Shown piece by piece: positions 1-7,250 of a stretch of 13,840 nt of DNA; positions within the stretch are counted from its first letter, which is position 1, and every line of letters begins with the position of its first letter. The position numbers were made by a program, and so were the translations under genes. Origin of the DNA: an uncultured Oscillospiraceae bacterium. Its GTDB lineage: Bacteria; Bacillota_A; Clostridia; Oscillospirales; Oscillospiraceae. The DNA is taken from the NCBI GenBank assembly GCA_900770015.1, contig CAAGIU010000167.1:1-13840 (forward strand). Direction: 5' to 3'. The notes under the pieces were generated by a model, which was not told the origin of the DNA, did not search any database, and saw nothing but the letters and a program-made list of their open reading frames with translations.

Positions 1-554
1 AAGTCGTGGAGAATCCGCAGCCGTTCCACCGCCGTCATCGGCTCACACTGTGCACCGAGATCAGAAAAATGGGCACGCAGTTCGGAGCCGACACGGGCGA
101 AATAGGCTCTTGCCTCCGTGACATCCTTCTTGGCAACGGAGATGGTGATATACTTTTCCTGCATCACGCCGTTTGCCCCCGTTGCCTTTTCCAGAAGCAT
201 ATCGTTGTATTCCTGCCGATACTCGTCCAATCCATCCCCCTGCATGGGCATGAGAATGCTTGACTCGAAGTCACGCCTGTTCAGTCTGTGGTTGTTCAGC
301 GTGATTTTTGTGGTAGCGCCGCTGTCCAGCGAGTTCAGCAGCTCCGAGTAGGTTAGGAACATCCGCTCCTTGTCCTCACGGCTGGCAATCAGATAGTTGA
401 TGTCCGTGAAGCGAAACGACATGGAGTATTTGTTGCCCACCAGGAAGATGCCGTCGGGCCAGACCCGCTTGATGGGAATGGTGTCCTGCACACAGCGGGG
501 GATGCGATAGGCTTCCCGATCCTGCGCAAAGATTGCCTTGATGCTTTTCATCAT
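1..554 (-). CDS. VirB4-like conjugal transfer ATPase (CD1110-type), N-terminal part only
   Basis: This is the start of the ATPase that powers the type IV secretion channel of the element. Only the first 184 codons are in the window; the rest, including the Walker A and B motifs, lies beyond base 1. The visible part begins MMKSIKAIFAQDREAYRIPR and contains the N-terminal stretch KRVWPDGIFLVGNKYSMSFR typical of VirB4/TraE proteins of Tn1549/CTn4-like elements. The start at 554 was chosen because AAGGAGG lies about 10 bases upstream, and because the ATG overlaps the TGA of the PrgI-family gene in an ATGA arrangement (551-554), implying translational coupling. A second ATG follows directly at 551. 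The family call rests on this N-terminal resemblance plus gene order, not on ATPase motifs. Confidence 0.85.
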   Translation of the reverse strand, partial: MMKSIKAIFAQDREAYRIPRCVQDTIPIKRVWPDGIFLVGNKYSMSFRFTDINYLIASREDKERMFLTYSELLNSLDSGATTKITLNNHRLNRRDFESSILMPMQGDGLDEYRQEYNDMLLEKATGANGVMQEKYITISVAKKDVTEARAYFARVGSELRAHFSDLGAQCEPMTAVERLRILHD

Positions 555-889
555 TTGCCTGTTTCCTCCTTCTTCAAGATTTCATAATATAGATTTGTGG
601 GCTGACAACGAAGCTGCTTCGGCTCCAGAAGCTCGGAGCGAAGCCACACCCACAAAAACTTTTCGGCGGACATCCCGTGGTAGCGGATGAAGCCAAGGGC
701 GGCAAAGGGTGCCGCACCAAGAATGCACATCCAGGACACCGTTTCCGTGCCCACATAGGGCTTCAGCCCGAAATAAATGCCCACCGCCACACCAATGGCG
801 ATGAGCGAAAAAAAGAACTGCCGCATGGACAGTCCGAAGAACATGGATTCGGAGTAGTCCCGAATTTCTCGATTGATTTTGATTTCCAT
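551..889 (-). CDS. PrgI family membrane protein of the conjugation channel
   Basis: A 112-aa protein with the layout of the PrgI family of Gram-positive conjugation systems: a short charged N-terminus (MEIKINREIRDY), two adjacent hydrophobic segments at about residues 23-42 and 50-68, then a soluble tail with the RYHGMSAEKFLW stretch typical of the family. PrgI proteins are inner-membrane parts of the mating channel, usually encoded directly before virB4, as here. AAGGAGG lies 4 bases before the ATG at 889. Its stop overlaps the virB4 start, and it begins 9 bases after the VirB6-like gene ends. The exact biochemical role in the channel is not settled for this family. Confidence 0.9.
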   Translation of the reverse strand: MEIKINREIRDYSESMFFGLSMRQFFFSLIAIGVAVGIYFGLKPYVGTETVSWMCILGAAPFAALGFIRYHGMSAEKFLWVWLRSELLEPKQLRCQPTNLYYEILKKEETGK

Positions 890-898
890 ATAACCTCC

Positions 899-1735
899 TT
901 ACAGCCCCATCATTTCACGCACAATGCGGTCGGCGGTTTTGACAGAGCCGACAAGCACCAGCATATTGAAAATCAGTTCCCCAATGTACGACCACACAAT
1001 GTTCGCGGCATCTGCCGTCGTGTCCACAACGGGCGGTTCCGATGCAAAGGCGCTGAAAATGATACAGGCCAGCACGATCACCGCACCCTCCAAACAGACT
1101 GCCGCATAGCTTTTGAGAAAGCTCTTGCCCACATTCTGCGACGGCTCGCCGGCAAAGGTAGACAGCGGCACCGGCGCAATGGCGGTATACATATATAATT
1201 TGAAAAATCGTCCATACACCGTAAGGATCATCACGAATGCCAGCACCCACACAAACAGCGAGCCGATCAGCGTAACGACCCACAGGGGGATGGATTCCCA
1301 AAAGCCTGTGTCTTCGCAGGCCGTAATGACCTCCTGCGGCAGAACCGTTGCCTGCGCTCCTCCAATGCCTCCGGCGTTGAGGATGGATGCCACTACGCCC
1401 TGGATGATGGACAGAATCGCAAGCATCAGCTCTAAGCCGCCGGTAATCACCATTTTGGTAATGGCGAAGCGGACAAACAGCTTCACGGCGTGCTCCGGGC
1501 GTTTGAGGTCTGCAAACGAGCCGCAGGTTTTCATCACACCCAGCACGAAAAACAGCACCATGAGCGCATAAGCAAGGGCCTGCAGGGCTCCGTGGATGTT
1601 GACCATCACATTCCAGATGGCACCGTCCTTGAATGTCGCCGGGGATTGGGTCAGAAGCTGCCAAAGCTCTGCCAGCTTCTCGTTCCACATTTCCAATGTA
1701 CTTTCCAGATTGCCGGCAATCCAACTGTCCGACAT
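899..1735 (-). CDS. VirB6/TrbL-like conjugal transfer membrane protein (CD1112-type)
   Basis: A 278-aa polytopic membrane protein that would form part of the DNA-transfer channel. Hydrophobic segments are visible at about residues 52-70, 97-119, 150-175, 212-230 and 248-266. The central region after the third segment (YGRFFKLYMYTAIAPVPLST) is the conserved part shared by VirB6/TrbL-like proteins of Tn1549/CTn4-type elements. The start at 1735 is supported by AAGGAGGTGCG just upstream. The gene lies between the small two-helix protein and the PrgI-family gene, the order expected in these elements. A second long reading frame over the same bases is only a shadow, since it has no ribosome site and an Arg/Cys-rich composition. 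Confidence 0.9.
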   Translation of the reverse strand: MSDSWIAGNLESTLEMWNEKLAELWQLLTQSPATFKDGAIWNVMVNIHGALQALAYALMVLFFVLGVMKTCGSFADLKRPEHAVKLFVRFAITKMVITGGLELMLAILSIIQGVVASILNAGGIGGAQATVLPQEVITACEDTGFWESIPLWVVTLIGSLFVWVLAFVMILTVYGRFFKLYMYTAIAPVPLSTFAGEPSQNVGKSFLKSYAAVCLEGAVIVLACIIFSAFASEPPVVDTTADAANIVWSYIGELIFNMLVLVGSVKTADRIVREMMGL

Positions 1736-1754
1736 ACCTTACGCACCTCCTTCC

Positions 1755-1779
1755 GGGGCAGGCCACGGCGGTCTGCCCC
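1755..1779. repeat. GC-rich hairpin between two transfer genes
   Basis: A perfect 7-bp inverted repeat, GGGGCAG at 1755-1761 and CTGCCCC at 1773-1779, with an 11-base loop, fills most of the 58-base gap between the small membrane protein and the VirB6-like gene. There is no T-run on the minus strand, so it is unlikely to be a full terminator. It could limit read-through or protect a processed mRNA end, setting the ratio of upstream to downstream products. That role is inference. Confidence 0.4.
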
Positions 1780-1793
1780 TTGTATGTCGAATG

Positions 1794-2144
1794 TCAGCCA
1801 ACGATCAGATCGAGGATTTCCTTGGCGAAGGTAATGATGATGCCGCCTGCCAAAGTGAGAAAGCCGTTGGAACGCTGGCTGGGATCATGGCTCTGAAAGG
1901 ACAGACCCACCTGCACGACGCCCCAGCCCAGCAGGATCAGACCCACAGCTCGGATCAAGCCAAAGATAAAGTCGGACAGATTGTTGACCACCGACAGCGG
2001 ATCATCGGCGGCAAAGACGGTGACAGTGGCAAAGCTCATGATGGTCAAAACCATGATGATTGCCGTGTAGCGAATGAAGCCGCGCTTGACCTTTTCGGGA
2101 GCAAGGCGGCTTTCTACGGGATTACGCTTTTTGTTTTTCTTCAT
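1794..2144 (-). CDS. Small two-helix membrane protein, TrbC/VirB2- or Maff2-like
   Basis: A 116-aa protein. A basic N-terminus leads into a hydrophobic segment ending AVFAAD-like (residues about 24-46, VTVFAADD), which looks like a signal peptide or membrane anchor. Two further hydrophobic helices follow (about 57-79 and 93-114), joined by the polar loop SHDPSQRSNG. This small signal-plus-two-helix shape, at this place between virD4 and virB6, matches the pilin-like TrbC/VirB2 and Maff2-type proteins of Tn1549-like elements. The start at 2144 has AGGAGG about 9 bases upstream and overlaps the end of virD4 by 23 bases. The position fits a channel or pilus subunit, but the sequence alone does not prove it. 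Confidence 0.75.
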   Translation of the reverse strand: MKKNKKRNPVESRLAPEKVKRGFIRYTAIIMVLTIMSFATVTVFAADDPLSVVNNLSDFIFGLIRAVGLILLGWGVVQVGLSFQSHDPSQRSNGFLTLAGGIIITFAKEILDLIVG

Positions 2145-3954
2145 GTTCGTTTTCCTCCTGTTGTTTCAAAAATTCTTCGATTTCTTCATCAGAAATCAGT
2201 TCGTACCGATCCTCGTCCACTTCCGGCTCCTGCCCGGTCTGCTCTTGCCGGGCTTCGTCAAACACGATGGACGCAATGCTGAGAGTGTCCAAGCCGTGCT
2301 GATACGGCGCGGCTTTGCCGTCCGTGGTGAGGGTCACATTGGGATGCTTCAAAATATCGTATTTGAAGTCCTGAATCGGTCGCTCGCCGCGAATGAAAAG
2401 AAGCGCGTACCGGTTATCCAGCATACGCACTTCGTCAGGGGTCATCAGTTCTCTGCCTGCGATCTGCCAGTTGGTGGAGTAGCTGCCGCTTCTGCCTTTG
2501 GACTGGCCGTAGGTGTTGGTGTCGATGGTCTCCTTGCCCAGCAGTTTGGACACATACTCATGGGTGGACTGCTCGTTGCCGCCGAGATAGAGAAATTCGT
2601 CGCAGTTGCCGACGATGGACTCCCACTCCTTTTCAAACAGCTTCTTGAGCTGAGCCAGGTTCTGGACGATGATGGACACAGAGATCTCTCTGGAACGCAT
2701 GGTAGCCAGCAGCTTGTCGAATTCGTCCGGCAAGGCAACATTGGCGAATTCGTCCATGACAAAATGCACATGGACAGGCAAAGCACCGCCGTGAACCACA
2801 TCCGCCTGATAGTACAACTGCTGGAACAACTGAGTGTAGAGCATACCGACAATGAAGTTGAAAGAGGCATCGTTGTCGGGAATCACGGCATAGATCGCCG
2901 TTTTCTTTTCACCGACCTGTGCTAAATCCAGCTCATCCGTCTGCGTGATACCGGCGAGAGAGGTCAGATTGAACTTTTCCAATCTTGAAATCAGCGTGAT
3001 CTGAATAGACTTCAAGGTCTTCCCCGAGCCGGAATGATAAGCCTTGTAGTATTTCAGGGCGATATGCTCCGGATTCTTCATCTCCAGCTTGCGGAACAGA
3101 ATGTCCAGCGGTGATTGGAAGGCTTCATCATCCTCCTTGACCTCACCGGCACGAATCATTTCCATGACCATGGGGAAATTCTGCTCGTCCTCCGGTGCCT
3201 CATAATGAAGGTAGAACATTAAGGCAAGCAGGAGCATCATAGCTGCCTGATCCCAGAACGGGTCCTGTGAGGTGCTTCCCTTGGGCGTGGTGTTCTTGAA
3301 CAGGTTGGTTGCCAGCTTCTGCACATCATTGTCGGTCTTGAGATAGACAAAGGGATTGTAGCAATGGCTTTTTTCCATATTGATCAGGTCGATCACCTTG
3401 ATGTCATAGTCCTTGCTTTTCAGCAGGTTTCCCGTGTCTCTCAGAAGTTCGCCCTTCGGGTCGAGGCACACAAAGGATGTGTTGGCGTTCATAATGTTTG
3501 GCTTGGCATAGAACCGGGTTTTGCCTGCGCCGGAGCCGCCGCAGACCAACACATTGAGGTTGCGGCGGTGCTTATGTCCGTCCAGACCGATCGCCACATT
3601 CTGCGTGAGAATCTTATTTTCGGTCCCGGGCTTGGCGGCATATTTGCGGTTGACCTGACCGGCATTGCCCCATTTGGCAGAGCCGTGTTCCTCCCGCTTG
3701 CGATAATTACGGGCAGAGGACAGATAGACGGCAAGAGCCAAGGCGTAGATAAGCATGAAAATGAGGACAGTTTTCAGGCTGTCCTCACACCATACAATAT
3801 GAAAGGGCTGGCGCATGACCGTGCCGAATTCAGCCAGAAGGCTGCGGAAGCCGTCATGCAGAGCCGGAGCCGCCAGCAGAGCCAGCCACACCACGGGGAC
3901 AATGCCGAGGCAGTAGAGAAGGATGTTGCCCTTGGAAAACTTATCGTTCCTCAT
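2122..3954 (-). CDS. VirD4/TraG-type coupling protein (CD1115-type)
   Basis: A 610-aa type IV coupling protein, the inner-membrane ATPase that brings the relaxase-DNA complex to the transfer channel. Two N-terminal membrane helices (about 11-31 and 62-79) precede the Walker A motif GGSGAGKT at residues 139-146 and Walker B HFVMDEF at about 397-403. The TraG/VirD4 C-terminal signature follows (IIVQNLAQLKKLF about 428-440, CDEFLYLGGN about 451-460). Length and motif order are those of a complete member. The start at 3954 has GGAGGAGCC directly upstream and overlaps the preceding 62-aa gene by 14 bases; the 3' end overlaps the next gene by 23 bases. A P-loop-like SGSGKT at 308-313 is within the normal family sequence. 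The acidic tail may contact other components. Confidence 0.95.
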   Translation of the reverse strand: MRNDKFSKGNILLYCLGIVPVVWLALLAAPALHDGFRSLLAEFGTVMRQPFHIVWCEDSLKTVLIFMLIYALALAVYLSSARNYRKREEHGSAKWGNAGQVNRKYAAKPGTENKILTQNVAIGLDGHKHRRNLNVLVCGGSGAGKTRFYAKPNIMNANTSFVCLDPKGELLRDTGNLLKSKDYDIKVIDLINMEKSHCYNPFVYLKTDNDVQKLATNLFKNTTPKGSTSQDPFWDQAAMMLLLALMFYLHYEAPEDEQNFPMVMEMIRAGEVKEDDEAFQSPLDILFRKLEMKNPEHIALKYYKAYHSGSGKTLKSIQITLISRLEKFNLTSLAGITQTDELDLAQVGEKKTAIYAVIPDNDASFNFIVGMLYTQLFQQLYYQADVVHGGALPVHVHFVMDEFANVALPDEFDKLLATMRSREISVSIIVQNLAQLKKLFEKEWESIVGNCDEFLYLGGNEQSTHEYVSKLLGKETIDTNTYGQSKGRSGSYSTNWQIAGRELMTPDEVRMLDNRYALLFIRGERPIQDFKYDILKHPNVTLTTDGKAAPYQHGLDTLSIASIVFDEARQEQTGQEPEVDEDRYELISDEEIEEFLKQQEENEHEEKQKA

Positions 3955-4129
3955 GGCTCCTCCACTTGGGTTTTTTCACGGGAGCGTCAATGATTCGAAG
4001 CAGAAGATCATCCACATCCTCCGTGGGCACCCCTTCCTGAATCACCTTGTTGCGAAACTCCATAATGGAGTTGACCAGCAGGCGGTGGTCAAAGTCATCG
4101 ACCTCAATCAAGCGAATATCCTTTGACAT
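3941..4129 (-). CDS. Unrecognised 62-aa protein encoded just before virD4
   Basis: A small, charged, soluble protein starting MSKDIRLIEVDDFDHR and ending KKPKWRSHEER; no signal peptide or membrane helix. Its sequence shows no motif I can tie to a function. The start at 4129 was preferred because AAGGGG lies about 6 bases upstream; an in-frame ATG at 4153 and one at 4168 would lengthen the protein but overlap the previous gene and lack a clear ribosome site. It begins 10 bases after the ArdC/LtrC-like gene and overlaps the virD4 start by 14 bases, so it is translated as part of the operon. A role with the coupling protein or relaxosome is a guess from position only. Confidence 0.75.
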   Translation of the reverse strand: MSKDIRLIEVDDFDHRLLVNSIMEFRNKVIQEGVPTEDVDDLLLRIIDAPVKKPKWRSHEER

Positions 4130-4139
4130 ATCCGACCCC

Positions 4140-5030
4140 TTATCTGGTCTCATTACGGCGTTCCGCATGATGTTCCCGGTGCTTCGTGCCCAATTCCTGC
4201 TCCATGCCGCCGGAGATTTTGTTGGCGGTGTCCCGAATCACATTCAGCTCCGCCTGCATTTCCGCTGCGTTCTTATCGTGGTAAGCAGTCTTCACATTCG
4301 AGAAGTCGAAGGCATCCACGGATACATGGAACCGCTTGCACAGGATATATGCCGCGCAGCTTGCCCGGAACGACCAATCGCCACGCTTATAGTTCTCGCC
4401 GTCGTGCATGGCATGGACGATCTCCTGTGCCACAAGGCGGAAAATATCCGGTGCATCCATGCCGGGACGCACAACGATGGACTTGGTGTTCGGCTGATAT
4501 GCGGCATTGATTTTCGGGTTCATATCGTCCTTTGCCTCAACCTTGCAGGGAGCCTGCCGCAGCAGCGCCTTGAGCAGGACACGGGGGTCATACTGGACGA
4601 TGGGCGCAGCCTTGTGCAGTGCGGTCGTCTGGGAAATGTCAAAGACACGCTTGGTATCAAAGCTCTGCTTCTCGGTGCCGTCCTTTGTGATATAGGTCTT
4701 GCCCGGAATCAGCAGGACAATGCCGGTTTCGCCCTTGGCGATGGAAATGCCCTCTTTCTTCCACCCGTCGAAGTCCTTGAAGGCCGTGCCTTCGGGCTTG
4801 GAGGTGGCAATCAGCAGACAGTTGTTGACGGAGTAACGGTCAAACTGTGCCTGCACATTCAGATAGTTTTGCAGAAGCGTGGGACTGCCGCTGATTTGCA
4901 GGGCAGCATCCGCCGCTCTTGCAAACGCCTCCTCCCGTTCTGCCTTCTTCCGATTCCTCCACGATGCTTTGTCGTAATCACTCTGCTCTGCCGGTGCAGT
5001 TTCCGTAAGCAGATCATCATAGTTTTCCAT
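4140..5030 (-). CDS. ArdC/LtrC-like protein with a degenerate zinc-peptidase motif
   Basis: A 296-aa protein. Residues about 35-115 match the ArdC-type N-terminal domain, a fold known for single-stranded DNA binding in antirestriction proteins (visible: NYLNVQAQFDRYSVNN at 55-70, then DGWKKEGISIAKGETG at 88-103). The second half resembles the metallopeptidase-like part of such proteins, but the expected HExxH reads QEIVH (202-206): the first zinc-ligand histidine is Q202, while E203 and H206 remain. LtrC-like proteins of Gram-positive elements often carry such altered sites. GGAAGGAG lies about 10 bases before the ATG, and the gene starts 3 bases after the PcfB-like gene. A role in protecting incoming single-stranded DNA is plausible; protease activity looks unlikely. 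Confidence 0.8.
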   Translation of the reverse strand: MENYDDLLTETAPAEQSDYDKASWRNRKKAEREEAFARAADAALQISGSPTLLQNYLNVQAQFDRYSVNNCLLIATSKPEGTAFKDFDGWKKEGISIAKGETGIVLLIPGKTYITKDGTEKQSFDTKRVFDISQTTALHKAAPIVQYDPRVLLKALLRQAPCKVEAKDDMNPKINAAYQPNTKSIVVRPGMDAPDIFRLVAQEIVHAMHDGENYKRGDWSFRASCAAYILCKRFHVSVDAFDFSNVKTAYHDKNAAEMQAELNVIRDTANKISGGMEQELGTKHREHHAERRNETR

Positions 5031-5033
5031 AAG

Positions 5034-5762
5034 TCAACGCTCCTTCCTCTTTTTCTTCCTGGGTGCCTTGTGCTGCTGCACAGGCTTGGTGGATTGTTTC
5101 TGCTGTTCAGCCCGAATACGGGCCAGCTCTTCTCGGACGGACATACGGGATTTCGCTTTTTCGGCAGTCATCGAAGAAGGCACGGACGGACCGGATTCCG
5201 CCCTCCGTGCCCCAGTGGGGTTTTCGTGGATCACCGCCTCCTTCGCCGGTTCCTTCTTCATCAGCTGATCCAGAAGATCATCCAGCTCGTCCCGCTTGGG
5301 TGCAGCCTTTTCGGGGGCAGGCGGCTGTTCGGCTTTCTGTCCCTCCTTGCCACGCTTCTCCCGGACTACGGTTGCCTTGACGCTGGCACGATCCACGGTG
5401 GAAAGCTGGAAGCGTTCCATGATACGGTTGATTTTGGAGGCGTCCTCTGCCCGAACCATCACATCCGAAATGCCGTCCTTGGCGTTCTTATCCTTGAGGA
5501 CGCAGTAAAGGACGCCGTACTTCTTCGCCGCCTCACAGAATTTTTTCAGATCGCCGTCCTTCACGGCAAAGACCTTCAGCTCCTTGCCGGAGCGCAGCAT
5601 ATGGGACAGGCGCATTTTGCCCTTGGTGCGATGCTGGTCCTTGAGGACGGCATAAAGCATCACGGCAATGTTCTTGGCGGCCGCACCGGTCAGCTTTGCA
5701 GCGACCTCTGCGCCGTTAAGCGAGATCCGCACGACCTGCTCGGCTTCGCCGGAATAGCTCAT
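5034..5762 (-). CDS. PcfB/DUF3801 family relaxosome protein
   Basis: A 242-aa protein whose first ~125 residues fit DUF3801, the family of PcfB from the enterococcal plasmid pCF10. PcfB binds the relaxase and the coupling protein and so links the processed DNA to the channel. Visible family features are the N-terminal ISLNGAEVAAKLTGAAAKNI and a central LKVFAVKDGDLKKFCEAAKK. From about residue 133 the chain becomes low-complexity, rich in Lys, Glu, Pro and Arg, ending in a very basic tail (APRKKKRKER) suited to nucleic acid or protein contact. The ATG at 5762 has AAAGGAG about 10 bases upstream and was chosen over the longer frame to 5825, which lies deeper inside the relaxase. The start overlaps the relaxase 3' end by 47 bases. 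Confidence 0.88.
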   Translation of the reverse strand: MSYSGEAEQVVRISLNGAEVAAKLTGAAAKNIAVMLYAVLKDQHRTKGKMRLSHMLRSGKELKVFAVKDGDLKKFCEAAKKYGVLYCVLKDKNAKDGISDVMVRAEDASKINRIMERFQLSTVDRASVKATVVREKRGKEGQKAEQPPAPEKAAPKRDELDDLLDQLMKKEPAKEAVIHENPTGARRAESGPSVPSSMTAEKAKSRMSVREELARIRAEQQKQSTKPVQQHKAPRKKKRKER

Positions 5763-7080
5763 GTTGTTCTTTCTCCTTTCTCTGTTCAGATTTTTCCTGT
5801 TGGATTTCTTTGAGGTTGTCCGCAACCTCGGTTGCGCGTACTTCTATTTCACTGCATAATTTCACCTTCTTTCGCAGTTTCCGCAGCTGGGCGGAGATTT
5901 CAGCAATTCGGGCCGATACGGTATCCTCTCTGCCTGCTCGCTTTTCGTGCTTTTGCAGATTTCGCAGCTCTGTTCGTTCCGCAGTCAGCGTGTCGATCTG
6001 CTCCTGCAATCCGTCCCGATATGCCAATAGCTGCGGCGTGGTTTCGATTTTCTGCGATGCCAGCAGCCGTGTTTGGGCATCCAGGCGATTCAGCCTGGTC
6101 AAGTCCTCCCATAATGCAGGATGCACCCGCCTGGTTGCAGACGGGTGCTTGACGATGATATGCAATTCATAGCAGTACCGCAGATACAAAGCCCGCAAGC
6201 CCTTGACCTTTGGAGCAGAAGATAAGCTGCCCCTTATGGGTGCAGCCCTGCGTGTAACTGTCGGTTCTTCCATTGGATTCTTTCGGCGGCGGTTGTGATA
6301 GACCCGCCCCATGATCTCGTCAAGGGAATAGCCTTCTCCCAGCCGGTCAAGTCGGAAGTATCGTTCCGACCCCTGCGGCTTGATTGCCGGATGTGCCAGC
6401 GGCTTGCCACCCTTGCCATACAGCTTGATTTCATAGCCCAACTGCCGAAGCATTGCCCAAAACTCCTGCTCGGTCAGGGATGCCTCGATTGCCCGGTCAA
6501 GGTCTGCCTTGATGATACCCCTTCTGGTGGGCTTGCCCTCCCGTTCGGCAACGACTTCGCCGTAGTTCTTGCCGCTGCCCTCCGGGTGTTTGATGACGGA
6601 CAAGCCAAACTCCTTGCAAATCCGGTCGGAGACCTCCCGCATACGGCGATAATCAGCGGGTGAATTGTAAAACTTCAACCCGTCCACATCTGAAACAGAG
6701 TTTAGGACAAAATGATTATGATAATGATTGGTATTGCAATGGGTCGCAACGACCACCTGAAATCTATCTCCCCATAGCTCTGTTGCAAGTGCCACACCGA
6801 TCTTGTGTGCTGTGTCAGCATCCACTTCATCTTCTCGAAAGGACTGATACCCGTGGTAGCAGACCCGTCCGCCCAGCTTGCCCTCCATCTGTTTGACTTC
6901 CATGAACTCCGCTGCGGCGGTTTCCACGCTGTCCAAATTGATGCCTGTGACATAGGTGCAACGCTCTGTTTTCAGATCGTCGGCAGCGTAGTCAACAATA
7001 CCTTCGATTTCATGAAGCTTCTTTCTGGACGTCTCCGTGGTCTTTTCAGGATTCCGGGCATAGTGGATGACCTTATCCAC
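5716..7080 (-). CDS. MOBP-type relaxase (conventional start absent at the conserved N-terminus)
   Basis: The DNA-nicking enzyme that starts transfer at oriT. From GTG at 7080 it is 454 aa. The histidine-rich metal site of the HUH relaxase fold is clear at residues 113-125 (THCNTNHYHNHFV), and the N-terminal VIHYARNPEKT carries a tyrosine (Y7) that is a candidate catalytic residue. The C-terminal third (about 330-445) is charged and coiled-coil-like. The frame stays open upstream and encodes AVTSIWPIKGR before the GTG, which I recognise as the normal family N-terminus. AAGGAGG at 7127-7121 is correctly placed for a start near 7113, yet that position reads AAA-GCA with no ATG, GTG or TTG. So the true protein probably starts near 7113 by a non-standard codon, or the start has been lost. 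GTG 7080 is 40 bases from that ribosome site. Confidence 0.88.
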   Translation of the reverse strand: MDKVIHYARNPEKTTETSRKKLHEIEGIVDYAADDLKTERCTYVTGINLDSVETAAAEFMEVKQMEGKLGGRVCYHGYQSFREDEVDADTAHKIGVALATELWGDRFQVVVATHCNTNHYHNHFVLNSVSDVDGLKFYNSPADYRRMREVSDRICKEFGLSVIKHPEGSGKNYGEVVAEREGKPTRRGIIKADLDRAIEASLTEQEFWAMLRQLGYEIKLYGKGGKPLAHPAIKPQGSERYFRLDRLGEGYSLDEIMGRVYHNRRRKNPMEEPTVTRRAAPIRGSLSSAPKVKGLRALYLRYCYELHIIVKHPSATRRVHPALWEDLTRLNRLDAQTRLLASQKIETTPQLLAYRDGLQEQIDTLTAERTELRNLQKHEKRAGREDTVSARIAEISAQLRKLRKKVKLCSEIEVRATEVADNLKEIQQEKSEQRKEKEQHELFRRSRAGRADLA

Positions 7081-7120
7081 CCGCCCCTTGATAGGCCAAA
7101 TTGATGTTACTGCTTTGATT

Positions 7121-7128
7121 CCTCCTTT
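7121..7128 (-). promoter_or_regulatory. Relaxase ribosome binding site without a matching start codon
   Basis: The minus strand reads AAAGGAGG, a near-perfect Shine-Dalgarno. Normal spacing (5-10 bases) falls on the codons AAA, GCA and GTA at 7116-7108, none a usual start. Family N-termini begin at just this point, so the ribosome site marks the ancestral start. Confidence 0.7.
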
Positions 7129-7136
7129 CCAAACCT

Positions 7137-7211
7137 GCGTATTTTTGGAATTTTAGACATTTCTAATATTGCGTATTGTCGGAATTTGTCGGCTTTCTAA
7201 TATTGCGTATT
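7137..7211. repeat. 34-bp imperfect tandem repeats between relaxase and ATPase genes
   Basis: Two full 34-bp units abut at 7137-7170 and 7171-7204 and agree at 26 of 34 positions by hand count. Each has the blocks gcgtatt, ggaattt and ttctaatatt at the same offsets. A third, truncated unit begins at 7205 with gcgtatt. The longest exact copy is an 18-base direct repeat (ttttctaatattgcgtatt without its first base) at 7160-7177 and 7194-7211. The array ends inside the promoter of the plus-strand ATPase and begins next to the relaxase ribosome site, so it is well placed to bind a regulator of one or both genes. Confidence 0.75.
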
Positions 7212-7231
7212 TCTGATTTCTGTGATATACT
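7203..7231 (+). promoter_or_regulatory. Promoter of the inserted AAA+ ATPase gene
   Basis: TTGCGT at 7203-7208 is followed after exactly 17 bp by TATACT at 7226-7231, with an extended TGa in front of the -10. Transcription would begin near 7238, giving a very short leader before the GGAGG and the ATG at 7251. The -35 lies within the third 34-bp repeat unit, so a repeat-binding protein would block or modulate it. Confidence 0.6.
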
Positions 7232-7250
7232 ACGGGCGGAGGCGATAATC

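Noticed and set aside
915..1766. Long 283-codon minus-strand frame over the VirB6-like gene
   Set aside because: It is a shadow of the real gene: Arg/Cys/His-rich, no ribosome site, no recognisable domain, while the overlapping frame has five membrane helices and AAGGAGG.
2074..2925. 283-codon plus-strand frame opposite virD4
   Set aside because: It is the antisense shadow of conserved coupling-protein sequence including Walker B.
3014..3034. Second P-loop-like SGSGKT in VirD4 (residues 308-313)
   Set aside because: The SGSGKTLKSI stretch belongs to a normal conserved region of this coupling-protein family as I recall it; there is no separate Walker B for a second ATPase site.
4047..5813. 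588-codon plus-strand frame opposite the ArdC-like and PcfB-like genes
   Set aside because: It is antisense to two well-supported genes, has a skewed Leu/Gly/Cys/His composition and no ribosome site.
7137..7211. CRISPR array
   Set aside because: The units are tandem imperfect repeats without spacers, and there are no cas genes in the window.
7176..7250. N-terminal extension of the ATPase from TTG 7176
   Set aside because: It would start upstream of the clear promoter at 7203-7231 and encode repeat DNA; ATG 7251 has GGAGG and the normal family N-terminus.
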